A stretch of 64,000 nucleotides of DNA. It comes from Lepas anatifera (lineage: Eukaryota; Arthropoda; Thecostraca; Lepadidae). Positions within the stretch are counted from its first letter, which is position 1, and each line of letters starts with the position of its first letter. The stretch is taken from positions 2,491,001-2,555,000 of the forward strand of contig JAOTON010001685.1 of NCBI GenBank assembly GCA_034440635.1. The letters run 5' to 3'. The position numbers and the translations under genes are program-made. Shown here piece after piece: positions 1-12,206 of this stretch. The notes below the pieces were generated by a model. The model searched no databases, had not been told where the DNA came from, and was given only the letters and a program-made list of their open reading frames with translations.

Positions 1-69
1 CTGATACGAAAGCTCGAGTCGACCACGAAGAAACTGATCAACGCCAGAGAAGCTGTAAAATATAACCAA

Positions 70-352
<283 letters not shown>

Positions 353-391
353 TACTTGAACATACATATATACATTAAGGGATGCCTGAGC

Positions 392-674
392 CAGGGCCAT
401 AGCCAACGGGGGGGCGGCAGGGACAGCCGCCCCTCCTTGAGGGCCCGAAGGGTCCCCCTGAGGACAGGAGCCGTGCGAAGCGCGGCTCGCCTGCTTTATA
501 CTCTGTGGCCAAATTTGGCATTTTATACCAGGCAGAGCCCTCGTAAGCCCTCTTCAGCACTCAATTCTGTAACAAGGAGGGCTCTTTTTACCCATCAGGG
601 CCCTTTTGGTGCTGTCGTAGGGGCCCTTTTCGGGGTGCCGCCCCTCCCTGAGTGAAATCCTGGCTACGCCCCTG
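392..674. mobile_element. hAT-type MITE, 283 bp, 8-bp target duplication
   Basis: The left end reads CAGGGCCATAGCCA and the right end TGGCTACGCCCCTG, imperfect terminal inverted repeats of the CAGGGGCGTAGCC type. The same 8-mer, GCCTGAGC, flanks both sides (384-391 and 675-682). CA...TG ends plus an 8-bp duplication are the hallmarks of hAT transposons. There is no transposase inside, so the copy is non-autonomous. The interior is rich in GGGCCC blocks and resembles the 56901-57086 element. Confidence 0.88.
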
Positions 675-754
675 GCCTGAGCACACTTATGGACACTTCG
701 AAGATTGGTAAAATATTCTTTATATTTTCGGGTTTCTCGCGGTATTCGCATATC

Positions 755-880
755 TGCACTGAAGGCTTTGCTTATCTATGTTGACGGGATTTGGAGCCAG
801 GTTTGTGAGCTTTTATCATCTTCAGGTGGGCGGCTTTTCATGTGCAGAAATGTCCATAATACATTGCAGATACATATTTT
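755..880. repeat. Dispersed direct repeat, copy 1
   Basis: About 125 bp beginning CACTGAAGGCTTTGCTTAT recurs, diverged, at 1787-1912 in the same orientation. Both copies contain a similar motif ending in CATAAT or ACAAT followed by AGATACAT. No terminal structure or family is recognised. The stretch 881-1786 between the copies holds nothing I can identify. Confidence 0.65.
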
Positions 881-1786
881 GTGTGGTAAGGATTTCAATT
901 TGTATAAGCTTCTCAATATGTATGTGAGAGGGCTAAAACACTTGATATCATGCGGTTACCTTTTGGTATGGTGGTTGTTGGAATTGTTTGAAATCTAGGC
1001 AACCCCAATCATTGCCAAAAATCCGCGCCGCTGAAGCACATGCCACGCATAATGGCTCATCATCAGCATTTTCCCATTTGCTTGCTGTAGACAACAACAA
1101 AAGTACTCTGTTTTTGTGTGTTTGAGTTCATGGTCATTTTCCAAACAGATCGCAGCTGACCAAAAAAGATGACTAAAAACCGAGAGACATTATTGAGCCA
1201 ACACTGAACTGGCAAACTGTTTTGCCTGCCCGCTTGTCACTTTTGACCTTTTTGATCTTGTCACGGACATTGAACCTAGCGCCGAAATAAGGGAATGATT
1301 TAGACGAGTAGACAATAAGTAAAGACCATCACTTTATTTTCCAGTCGAGAAAACACAACGTTTTCAGTTTTTCCTGACATATTACTATGAAAATTCAATA
1401 CGTGCTAAATATGTAGTGTCGGAATACTGCCAGCTCCAATACTAGCAAAACTTGAGGTATATTTGTATAATAGTTAATATTTATATGCGTGTATATGCTC
1501 AAATGTTCGCCCAAGAGCAGAATATATCAGAAGTATACGTATTTCTAAGGTGCACCACTGATATGATGAAAATACGGCATGCCTGAAAATAGCATGGCTG
1601 GCAGGCCCTGTCTAGCTCCACCCGCGCTTGTTCGCAGCCATAAACCACCTCAGATGCTGGGCTGTCTCCGTACCGGCGCCTGGCAACCCCGGCCGAATTA
1701 AACAACTCATGCTTGGTCTAGGTCTAGCCTGTGACGAAATCAAGGAGAGACGTGTCTTGTTGACAGACGTAATCTACAGTGTATCC

Positions 1787-1912
1787 GCACTGAAGGCTTT
1801 GCTTATTCATGTTGGCGGGATTTTGAGGCAGGCCTTGTGCGCTCTCAGCGCTTTCGGTTGTGGCTTTTCGTGAACAGAATTGTCTACAATAAAAGGAAGA
1901 TACATGTGCTCA
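1787..1912. repeat. Dispersed direct repeat, copy 2
   Basis: Diverged second copy of the 755-880 sequence, sharing CACTGAAGGCTTTGCTTAT and a downstream GGCTTTTC-GTG block, about 1.03 kb from copy 1. It is probably the remains of an unrecognised interspersed repeat or of a local duplication. Nothing further is recognised between 1913 and 2277. Confidence 0.65.
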
Positions 1913-2277
1913 TGAAATATTCTGCGTATAGGTGATATATGTGTGATATGTGTTCCAATCATAATAAGGATATAGCGTGTTTCTAAGCAAAATGTAGATA
2001 TATACAAAATCGATGGCTAAATAAAAATGGCGATGGAGGAAGGAGGCTACAACTACATGTTTACTCCTCGTTTGCAAGAAACCACACTCTCTCAAACTAA
2101 AACCTCTTCGAATTTAAGCTACTTCCTACCATTCACTCATTCTACGTACATAATTTCAATTCAAGCTGGCTGAAATCGGTAGTTTTCGACGAAGAATGTT
2201 GGACACGTTTTTTGCCGCTTGAGGAAAGCCTAGAACATGTATGACCACCAGGCCACTGCATCGCAGCACTTTCTCAG

Positions 2278-2395
2278 CCCCCCCAACTCCCGTGTCTGCC
2301 GTCTGAACTGCAACCTCTGGATGTCGGTCTCTGGGTGCGGCTGGAACACAGGGAAACAGACAGAAGTCAGCGGTAGACGGTCGTCAGGCCACCAG
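2278..2395 (+). other. Candidate 5' exon upstream of the rotund-like gene
   Basis: A pyrimidine-rich acceptor (ACTTTCTCAG, AG at 2276-2277) precedes 118 bp that ends at a consensus donor, CACCAG|GTGAGG, with GT at 2396-2397. Splicing to the acceptor-like TATTTCCAG at 3261-3269 would place this as 5' UTR or N-terminal sequence of the gene whose first clear ATG is at 3305. The frame is open through the segment, but it ends in phase 0 while an exon starting at 3270 would need phase 1. I therefore favour untranslated sequence, if it is an exon at all. The surrounding 2.3-3.3 kb is GC-rich and could include the promoter. Confidence 0.2.
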
Positions 2396-2950
2396 GTGAG
2401 GAAGGTCGCCGGTCGGCCCGGACGCCGCCGCGCCGACACTACCTGGTGCCGCAGCGTAAAAAGCGCGCCGTCTGGCCGCCGCGCCATGCGGTCGCGCGCT
2501 TTTTTGTTGTCTAGTCGTCCAGCAAAAAGCGCGCGGACGTCGCGGAAAAAACACATCCACCCACAAAAACAGTGCACTGCTAGCCAGGGCCAATGTCAAG
2601 GCCGTTTTGTGGGAGTGGAGCACTGGGTCTCGCGCTAATTTCGTCCCAATTGAGGTCATATTTGCCTGGGGCGTCTTTTTGTAGCACTGTGTCCACCCCT
2701 AGGGGCTGGCCACGATCAGAGCCGAGCGGCGCATCGACCCATGCACCTGATGACAACGGAGGAAATTACTCGTGAAAGATTCGCTGTGCATCAGCGTGCG
2801 CTCTCCAGAGAGCGCCGTTTTTTATGTGCAATATCTGTGATCCGGAAATATCTACATGCGGGCTCCATGCGAGTGGGAGGACGGATCCGGAGCTCTGACG
2901 GCCACGGCAACCCTTCCGCGGCCGGCCGCGCCTCCTCCCTCCTTGGCCGC

Positions 2951-2973
2951 CGTCGTCGTCGTCGTCGTCGTCG
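2951..2973. repeat. (CGT)n trinucleotide repeat
   Basis: About seven perfect CGT/GTC units in the GC-rich region just upstream of the N-terminal rotund-like exon. It produces arginine- or valine-run reading frames that are not genes. Confidence 0.9.
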
Positions 2974-3304
2974 GTGTCGGTCGCCATGCGACTAGTTCGC
3001 GCTCCGACCACCAGGTGGCCGCCGACCGTCCCCACCCCAGACGGATCACGTGATCGATTTTTTGTCGTCGTTTTTTGTGCTGTCTACTGGGGCCGGGGAG
3101 GCTGGCGGTGGCGGTTTTTTGCTGGCGCAGTTGCAGATGAGACAGCGACCGAGGAGGACGGGCCGGCCACCGCCAGGGGTCCCCACCAGTGGCATGCAGT
3201 GACCTCTCGACACCGGGAAACGCCCATGAAGATCGTGACCCAGTTAATCTGACCCGGGGCTATTTCCAGCTGGTGGAGCACAGAAGGTGACCTCGGCGAG
3301 CTCC

Positions 3305-4027
3305 ATGGAGATGGTTCACCAGGACTTCATGTCGGGCTACTCTCCACCACCTTGTGCGGGAGCGCCGCGAGAAGAGCCCAAGTCCTACCTACAGCTTCTT
3401 CCGCATGACTACCACCACCATCACCACCACCACCAGCAGGAGGCTCTGCCTCCGCCGCAGCCTCCGCACGGGATGCCTCTGCTGCCGCTGCCGTCACAGC
3501 CGGTGCCGGCCCCCAGTGACGTCAGGGAGTACCACCAGTCTCGTCCCAGCGAGTACCCCGCTCACCATCACGCTCAGCGAGAGAGACTTGGCTACCTGCC
3601 TCCTCTTCCACTGGCGCTGCCCCAGCCGGCCGGCCCCGCCCGTGACCTCAGAGACTACGACCGTGAAAGATCGTACTCGGGTGACACGCGCCCCGAATAC
3701 GAACTTCTAGGCGCCACCAACACCGGTGGAGGTGACCCTCAGAGAGACTACCGAGCGCACATTACCAGCAACGGCGTGGTGACCTCCGCTGCAAGTCTGG
3801 CGTCGCGGGAGTTTGAGTACCGGGACGACAGTCGGTCGCCGCGCTATGCAGGACGGGACTATTACGAGCGTGCAATTGCGGAGCAGCCGTCTCCAGGGTG
3901 TGAGGGAGGGGCCAGGGGCGGCGGCGGCTCCCCACCGGGCGGGTACGAGACGCCAGGGTCGGCAGCAGCCAGCCAGGCGGGGTCCGACCCTCCCACACCC
4001 GCCGAGACGCCGGCCGACTCCGATAAG
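3305..4027 (+). CDS. rn: Rotund/squeeze-like transcription factor, N-terminal coding exon
   Basis: Encodes 241 residues from ATG 3305 to a consensus donor AAG|GTGAGA with GT at 4028-4029, ending exactly in phase 0. The ATG at 3311 has the better context (G at -3, G at +4), so the start could be two codons later. The frame is also open upstream to 3248, and an acceptor-like site at 3268-3269 allows this to be an internal exon. The peptide is disordered: a seven-histidine run followed by QQ, proline-rich PPPQPPHG, many RDY/REY/RDDSR motifs, then Gly/Ser/Pro-rich sequence ending in DSDK. No DNA-binding domain lies here. Assignment to the same gene as the zinc-finger exon at 50163 is inferred from strand, composition, splice phase and the absence of any other host gene between them. 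After the donor a (GA)n run and a stop at 4082 follow. Confidence 0.72.
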
Positions 4028-4776
4028 GTGAGATCTGGACCGCTGACCGGAGAGAGAGAGAGAGAGAGAAGCATCGGTTACTAAGGCCCGTCTGACGGGT
4101 TCTGAATGAAGAAGATCGGTTACCTGGTCTTTGAACGGTCCCAAGCAGTAAAATTCTTTCCTTCTAAAATTTGTGCATGGTCTCAAAGATGGAAAATGGT
4201 TGTATAAGAATTGCGAGGGGTATGCTGCAATGGTCAGAACTGCGATTCGTGTTGCTGGTATCGAATACTTTGGTTTCTTGCTTTGCACTGCAAACCCGGC
4301 TAAGGAGCTATAACGGCCCTCAGCGAAGGGCTCGACGGCCCTGGCCGAACGGAAACGGCTTAACTCATTCAGGACTAGAAGAGCACTGATTTCCAGTGGT
4401 GGAACATTCAGAGGGCTTGGAACCATTCCAAGGATCTGGGAACCACAAATGGTACCTAGCTTGTATGTTCAAAACATTCTGATCCCGAGTTAGTAAATAT
4501 GAATGCTTAAGCAGAAATTTTGAATCGCTAAAACGTATTAAAAAATTGATACCTCATTCATGATCGTTGCTACCGAGTGAACGCTTCGCGTGCTGTTGCT
4601 GTTACCGTCCTCGTTATATTAGATATTTTGTTGTTCGATACGAAGTTGTTACCAAGATCGTTGCTACCGAGCGGACGTCTCGCGTCCTCTCGGTAACGGC
4701 GCTCTTGGTAAGAACTTGGGGAGATCTCCCTCTAACTTAGAAGAAACATTACCAATATCCCAACCCGACCCAGCCC

Positions 4777-4913
4777 CACTGGCGGACGCAGAGGGCGAGG
4801 GGGAGGAGCCATGCCCCCAACGGCGAAATTTTAGCCGATTTTCTAAAAAAAACACTGTTTTACAATTTCTCCCGAGTTCCCCGCCCCCAAACGGCGCTCC
4901 TGCGTCGACCACT
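4777..4913. mobile_element. Short TIR element (hAT-like end type)
   Basis: The left end CACTGGCGGACGCAGAGG and the right end CTCCTGCGTCGACCAC form an imperfect inverted repeat around about 137 bp with GCCCCC blocks. The ends match those of the 32748-33077 element, which has an 8-bp duplication. No convincing target duplication is visible at this copy, so the edges are approximate. Confidence 0.55.
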
Positions 4914-7369
4914 TTTGACGAGCTTATATCTTTGCGAGTAACTGACATACCTTGACACGTTTTTCGTTGCGTCAAAGCCTGCTCAATTCAATTACCAGCT
5001 GAAGATATCAGGGATGGGTGGGATTTTGGCGTTACCTGTGGCATGTACAAGCGCTGGAGCATGTCAAATCCTTGAATTGCTGTCACTTACTGCGCCATTA
5101 TCCGGTTTGACCGATTTGAATAGACTCAAACATGGTGTGCAGGGAGAAACAATGCTGTGAATGAAGAGATGAAGGTAAATTTGGTCCCAACTGAAATCAC
5201 TCGCGCGCAAATGCATGGGAAAGGTAAGAGCTTATTACATCCCAGGCTATAACACAGAAACTGTTAATTTGATCGAGATGAAGTTGACATTATTTATTCT
5301 GCCTGATCTAAGAACAAGGTAGCATTGGCTACATTTAGGGGCAGATGCCACGTGCGCACGTGCACACTCCTCTTTAATAGCTCAGAAACTATTTGTTGGA
5401 TAAGGCTTAATTTTGGTATGACTTGCTCTGGTAAAATATATGGATTACAACTATAAAATATGTGGTTTCACCTCACCTGCGTACATTGTGCACCCCTTTA
5501 AGGATGAAAATATGAAATTTTCTGGAGAATGAAAGCATATGATATGATATCCCATGAAGATACTGTAGCATTGATTTCGCACTGAATGTTCTGATAAATG
5601 TTTTGCTACCTATTGATGCGCTATCAAGGGAATTTCATCCGCAGCCATGTACCTTATCCACGATGAAAACACAGTGACGCTCTTTGAAGCAACTGCCAGC
5701 TCTTAAAACATTCCAAACACGGCGCTGCTATTTTTTTTTACTCTGTGCCTTTTTGGCTAAAAACTGTTTAGATGGCAGGTGGTGAGAAGATGAAAAACAA
5801 TGGAGTTCTCACAAAAATTTAAAATCGTTTTTTTTTCAATTTGTATGAGGTCACTAAGGACGACAATTTAGAAAAAACAAACAGAAAAAATTGGAACACC
5901 CGAAAGTGGTCATCTTAATACATTTCTTCTTTTTTTATTCAAAGACTTAAGATAAACTTAACTCCTTAGAAAATACGATATTGAGAACGTTCGTAACATT
6001 ACCTACCTGGAAAAGTAAAACTGCGGTTTTCGTGTGGACAACCTATTTCCCAAGTTATGAGCTAGGTGTAAATTTTGTTACATATTTTGATTTGTAGGCA
6101 TGATAAACCAATATATCTTTAACACAATGTACAAACGTCCACGATAGTGCATCCGCGGTAGCTATGAAATATTCAGGTTTTTATAAATGAAATGATTGAT
6201 TGAAATTTACTTTTTTCTCTTAAATAAGAATAAGGCATGTGCAGTCTTGAGTTTAGTTTGTTTCAGTTAATTCTATGTCTGTATCCACAATAAAACATCA
6301 ATTCATCACTTATATACTCGACGGAAATCATCATCACAAGTTTGCGCAAGTTGAATGATATGCCTTAGCAACAGTAATATTCATTTAATATGGTATCATC
6401 GATATTAAATGAGCTGATTTCTCCTTTGCAAATACCCGAATAATATTCCAGGTACATAAAGGAAATCCTTTTTCAGCTTTTTCTAAGGCAAACCATTTCT
6501 AATGTAAATACAATGTTCAATTTCCCTAGGCTCGACAAGTTAGGAGTCATTTTCTGAGCTAAAAAGGACAAACAAATTTCCGATCTAGACCCAAAAGGCG
6601 CCTTTTGCGTTTTAGGAGCCAGCAAAACCCTTCTAAACTTGTTGACCTTTTCAATATTAGAATATGTACAGGGATTTTCTGGCGCCGTGGTGACGTAACA
6701 ACATGGCGGCTCGTAGCTGGGGGCTGGACGAAACAGCTTCAGAATCATGCAGAAAATAAAAATAATGTATTTGGAGGGATACAGCATGCAGAATTTGTCA
6801 ATTGTGTTTCAAATAAAAAATTTTGGTGTCAAGTGTCTGCTCGGATTTCGCCCCCACAGGCGTTTTACTGGTGATTATATCTACTATGGATCAGTAAACA
6901 GAAACTGCTTGATAAAGTGTAGAGTCTATTTTTTAGAGATGACGAGATGCGGCTGCATCGCGTTTTCCGTCCAGGGGAGGCTGAAATGACTCCGGAAGCC
7001 TTGCTAGCCGTGGCGGCTGTGCCGCAGTGCAGGGCCCTCCAGCGCTCAATACCAGTTCTGATAGATCACTGTGTGGAATTAAGATTTGGCGCCTAAAATA
7101 CCCAACGATTCCATTCTTCCTCCCGTAAGTGTGGTAAAGTAGAATCTCGACAATGATTGGAGCGTGGATCGCAATTTCCCAACGCGCAGTACCAGGCGGC
7201 TGTTCCGAGGATCTACTGAGAGTGCGTGGTTTTCTGTGTCCCGCAGGTCTTCAACAACCCCCCCCCCACCTCTCCCTCTGCCATCATCAAACATGATTCC
7301 CCACATCTCCCCTGTCGGTCGAGTCGGGGGCGCTGATCTCACGCATCTGTAGAGACTATTTCCTTTCCA
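4914..7369. other. AT-rich intronic or intergenic stretch, nothing recognised
   Basis: About 2.45 kb of mostly AT-rich sequence with short frames only. I see no conserved coding, RNA gene or terminal-repeat structure. The longest frames, near 6.5-6.9 kb on both strands, have no recognisable composition. It would be the first intron of the rotund-like gene if that model holds. Confidence 0.7.
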
Positions 7370-7745
7370 TCCTGAATTGGCCCGAGTGGCCCAGTTTATC
7401 ACGCGTCAAGCTCCAAATTTGGTGAAGTAGGAATTAACGCGGGTTCGATCCCAGCGCGAGCGGTCACCTTTCGGGTCCCATCTAGCCCGTTGTAGAAGCC
7501 TCTTGAATTCAGGATGCCAATATTGTTTGCAATTAGGCAGCTGTGTTCAAGACTGGATACCTCTTCTCGATCCAGGTAGGTCCTGGATAGGGAAACACTA
7601 ATACGGTAATGGAAAGCCCGTGAGAGACCTCTGGAACGCTCAAAATCTGGGACGAGGGGAGGGAGAGGTCCAACCACCCAACCTCCTGGGATCTCCACCC
7701 ATGAACTTGCCTGTTGGGGGCTGTCGGATCAAAATAGAAATCCAT
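7370..7745 (+). mobile_element. tRNA-derived SINE (leucine/serine-tRNA-like head)
   Basis: An A-box-like TGGCCCGAGTGG at about 7378 is followed by a good B box, GGTTCGATCCC, at 7443. Spacing is longer than usual, as in type II tRNAs or tRNA-like SINE heads. A unique-looking body of about 290 bp follows, with an A-rich AATAAA-like end around 7760. The head does not fold as a clean tRNA, so it is not called a tRNA gene. The 3' edge is uncertain, and 7746-8407 holds nothing else recognised. Confidence 0.5.
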
Positions 7746-8407
7746 TAGAATGGTGCAACCATAAATAAAGCTATAAATAAATCAATGCAAAAGATTACCG
7801 TTATTCCCTAAACTACTTACAAAAATTATGTTCTTGAAAAAGGTATTCATCAAACGGAAAAAACTGAGAAGTTTGCAATTCGAGTTCTAAGCTCCTGGTG
7901 CAGAAATACTAAGTTTCTTTGTAAACTGGATCAGCTATCGTCACTTCTATTTCGGTCGCCGAAGTATTTAGCTAAGACTCTTTTGCAACCACCTGGTCGC
8001 TACCATGATTAAAAACAGTGGATAATTTTGACTCAGAATTATTATGTATTTATGTTAGTTAAATTTGTCTAAGCACACCAACGAAAAATGCTTACTTATC
8101 CAAGATCGATACAAATTTGCTGAGTTTTCTTTTACGTGCACCATTTTTCGGATATATCTTACTCAATAAAAATGTTTCTATCTTAGAACAGAGCAAAATG
8201 TTTCCGGCTTACAAAAAAAGCTGATTAATAGATAGGTACGGTAAACACTCTGTCTATCTCATCTAATTTCCAGATTCGTCTACTTCTCGGTTTCATTTAG
8301 TTTCCTACTCTCTGAGAGCTGTATACTTTGCACTGGAAGCGGAGCTGTGGCCGAGACCTCGGCTACTGTTTGGCAGCTGCCGTTACCAGGCTACACCTGT
8401 CGGCTCG

Positions 8408-11400
8408 CTGAACAGACACAGCTCACAGCAGACCGAGGCAGACAGTGGACGGGGCCGCCTGCAGTACACTGAACAGACACAGCTCACAGCAGACCAAGGC
8501 AGACAGTGGACGGGCCGCCTGCAGTACACTGAACAGACACAGCTCACAGCAGACCGAGGCAGACAGTGGACGGGCCGCCTGCAGTACACTGAACAGACAC
8601 GGCTCACAGCAGACCGAGGCAGACAGTGGACGGGCCGCCTGCAGTACACTGAACAGACACAGCTCACAGCAGACCGAGGCAGACAGTGGACGGGCCGCCT
8701 GCAGTACACTGAACAGACACAGCTCACAGCAGACCGAGGCAGACAGTGGACGGGCCGCCTGCAGTACACTGAACAGACACAGCTCACAGCAGACCGAGGC
8801 AGACAGTGGACGGGCCGCCTGCAGTACACTGAACAGACACAGCTCACAGCAGACCGAGGCAGACAGTGGACGGGGCCGCCTGCAGTACACTGAACAGACA
8901 CAGCTCACAGCAGACCGAGGCAGACAGTGGACGGGCCGCCTGCAGTACACTGAATAGACACAGCTCACAGCAGACCGAGGCAGACAGTGGACGGGCCGCC
9001 TGCAGTACACTGAATAGACACAGCTCACAGCAGACCGAGGCAGACAGTGGACGGGGCCGCCTGCAGTACACTGAACAGACACGGCTCACAGCAGACCGAG
9101 GCAGACAGTGGACGGGCCGCCTGCAGTACACTGAACAGACACAGCTCACAGCAGACCGAGGCAGACAGTGGACGGGCCGCCTGCAGTACACTGAACAGAC
9201 ACAGCTCACAGCAGACCGAGGCAGACAGTGGACGGGCCGCCTGCAGTACACTGAACAGACACAGCTCACAGCAGACCGAGGCAGACAGTGGACGGGGCCG
9301 CCTGCAGTACACTGAATAGACACAGCTCACAGCAGACCGAGGCAGACAGTGGACGGGGCCGCCTGCAGTACACTGAACAGACACAGCTCACAGCAGACCG
9401 AGGCAGACAGTGGACGGGCCGCCTGCAGTACACTGAACAGACACAGCTCACAGCAGACCGAGGCAGACAGTGGACGGGGCGCCTGCAGTACACTGAACAG
9501 ACACAGCTCACAGCAGACCGAGGCAGACAGTGGACGGGGCCGCCTGCAGTACACTGAACAGACACAGCTCACAGCAGACCGAGGCAGACAGTGGACGGGC
9601 CGCCTGCAGTACACTGAACAGACACAGCTCACAGCAGACCGAGGCAGACAGTGGACGGGCCGCCTGCAGTACACTGAACAGACACAGCTCACAGCAGACC
9701 GAGGCAGACAGTGGACGGGCCGCCTGCAGTACACTGAACAGACACAGCTCACAGCAGACCGAGGCAGACAGTGGACGGGGCCGCCTGCAGTACACTGAAC
9801 AGACACAGCTCACAGCAGACCGAGGCAGACAGTGGACGGGCCGCCTGCAGTACACTGAACAGACACAGCTCACAGCAGACCGAGGCAGACAGTGGACGGG
9901 GCGCCTGCAGTACACTGAACAGACACAGCTCACAGCAGACCGAGGCAGACAGTGGACGGGGCCGCCTGCAGTACACTGAACAGACACAGCTCACAGCAGA
10001 CCGAGGCAGACAGTGGACGGGCCGCCTGCAGTACACTGAACAGACACAGCTCACAGCAGACCGAGGCAGACAGTGGACGGGCCGCCTGCAGTACACTGAA
10101 CAGACACAGCTCACAGCAGACCGAGGCAGACAGTGGACGGGCCGCCTGCAGTACACTGAACAGACACAGCTCACAGCAGACCGAGGCAGACAGTGGACGG
10201 GCCGCCTGCAGTACACTGAACAGACACAGCTCACAGCAGACCGAGGCAGACAGTGGACGGGCCGCCTGCAGTACACTGAACAGACACAGCTCACAGCAGA
10301 CCGAGGCAGACAGTGGACGGGGCCGCCTGCAGTACACTGAACAGACACAGCTCACAGCAGACCGAGGCAGACAGTGGACGGGCCGCCTGCAGTACACTGA
10401 ATAGACACAGCTCACAGCAGACCGAGGCAGACAGTGGACGGGGCCGCCTGCAGTACACTGAACAGACACAGCTCACAGCAGACCGAGGCAGACAGTGGAC
10501 GGGCCGCCTGCAGTACACTGAACAGACACAGCTCACAGCAGACCGAGGCAGACAGTGGACGGGGCCGCCTGCAGTACACTGAACAGACACAGCTCACAGC
10601 AGACCGAGGCAGACAGTGGACGGGGCCGCCTGCAGTACACTGAACAGACACAGCTCACAGCAGACCGAGGCAGACAGTGGACGGGCCGCCTGCAGTACAC
10701 TGAACAGACACAGCTCACAGCAGACCGAGGCAGACAGTGGACGGGGCGCCTGCAGTACACTGAACAGACACAGCTCACAGCAGACCGAGGCAGACAGTGG
10801 ACGGGCCGCCTGCAGTACACTGAACAGACACAGCTCACAGCAGACCGAGGCAGACAGTGGACGGGCCGCCTGCAGTACACTGAACAGACACAGCTCACAG
10901 CAGACCGAGGCAGACAGTGGACGGGCCGCCTGCAGTACACTGAACAGACACAGCTCACAGCAGACCGAGGCAGACAGTGGACGGGCCGCCTGCAGTACAC
11001 TGAACAGACACAGCTCACAGCAGACCGAGGCAGACAGTGGACGGGCCGCCTGCAGTACACTGAATAGACACAGCTCACAGCAGACCGAGGCAGACAGTGG
11101 ACGGGCCGCCTGCAGTACACTGAACAGACACAGCTCACAGCAGACCGAGGCAGACAGTGGACGGGGCCGCCTGCAGTACACTGAACAGACACAGCTCACA
11201 GCAGACCGAGGCAGACAGTGGACGGGCCGCCTGCAGTACACTGAACAGACACAGCTCACAGCAGACCGAGGCAGACAGTGGACGGGCCGCCTGCAGTACA
11301 CTGAACAGACACAGCTCACAGCAGACCGAGGCAGACAGTGGACGGGGCCGCCTGCAGTACACTGAACAGACACAGCTCACAGCAGACCGAGGCAGACAGT

Positions 11401-12086
11401 GGACGGGGCCGCCTGCAGTACACTGAACAGACACAGCTCACAGCAGACCGAGGCAGACAGTGGACGGGCCGCCTGCAGTACACTGAATAGACACAGCTCA
11501 CAGCAGACCGAGGCAGACAGTGGACGGGCCGCCTGCAGTACACTGAACAGACACAGCTCACAGCAGACCGAGGCAGACAGTGGACGGGCCGCCTGCAGTA
11601 CACTGAACAGACACAGCTCACAGCAGACCGAGGCAGACAGTGGACGGGCCGCCTGCAGTACACTGAACAGACACAGCTCACAGCAGACCGAGGCAGACAG
11701 TGGACGGGGCCGCCTGCAGTACACTGAACAGACACAGCTCACAGCAGACCGAGGCAGACAGTGGACGGGCCGCCTGCAGTACACTGAACAGACACAGCTC
11801 ACAGCAGACCGAGGCAGACAGTGGACGGGCCGCCTGCAGTACACTGAATAGACACAGCTCACAGCAGACCGAGGCAGACAGTGGACGGGGCCGCCTGCAG
11901 TACACTGAACAGACACAGCTCACAGCAGACCGAGGCAGACAGTGGACGGGGCCGCCTGCAGTACACTGAACAGACACAGCTCACAGCAGACCGAGGCAGA
12001 CAGTGGACGGGCCGCCTGCAGTACACTGAACAGACACAGCTCACAGCAGACCGAGGCAGACAGTGGACGGGCCGCCTGCAGTACAC
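8408..12086. repeat. 60/61-bp tandem satellite, about 61 units
   Basis: Head-to-tail array of a 60-bp unit containing ACAGCTCACAGCAGACCGAG, a GGGCCGCC block and a PstI site (CTGCAG). Units differ at a few diagnostic positions: a G insertion making 61-bp units (GGGGCC), GGGGCG, an AACAG/AATAG change, and a CAG/CGG change. Because 60 is divisible by three, long reading frames appear on both strands and shift at each 61-bp unit; they are artefacts. The first unit starts after GGCTCG and the last ends in TGCAGTACAC. The array would lie in the first large intron of the rotund-like gene. Confidence 0.98.
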
Positions 12087-12206
12087 AGGGCCACCACACA
12101 GGCTGGTCCCCCGCTCTGAACCAACCCGCTCACCAGCAAATCGGCCGCATTTCACAGCCACTTCCAATGTATCTTCCCAGCACTGGGACGTCTTGAAGAA
12201 TTTTAA

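Noticed and set aside
3287..3304. Upstream extension of the N-terminal exon from a GTG codon
   Set aside because: GTG is not a usual start in animals. ATG codons at 3305 and 3311 follow directly; the open upstream codons are better explained as 5' UTR or as part of an internal exon.
3707..4426. 239-codon minus-strand frame opposite the N-terminal exon
   Set aside because: A shadow of the GC-rich coding exon on the plus strand; composition and splice signals favour the plus strand.
8408..12086. CRISPR array
   Set aside because: Units are contiguous with no unique spacers, and the genome is eukaryotic.
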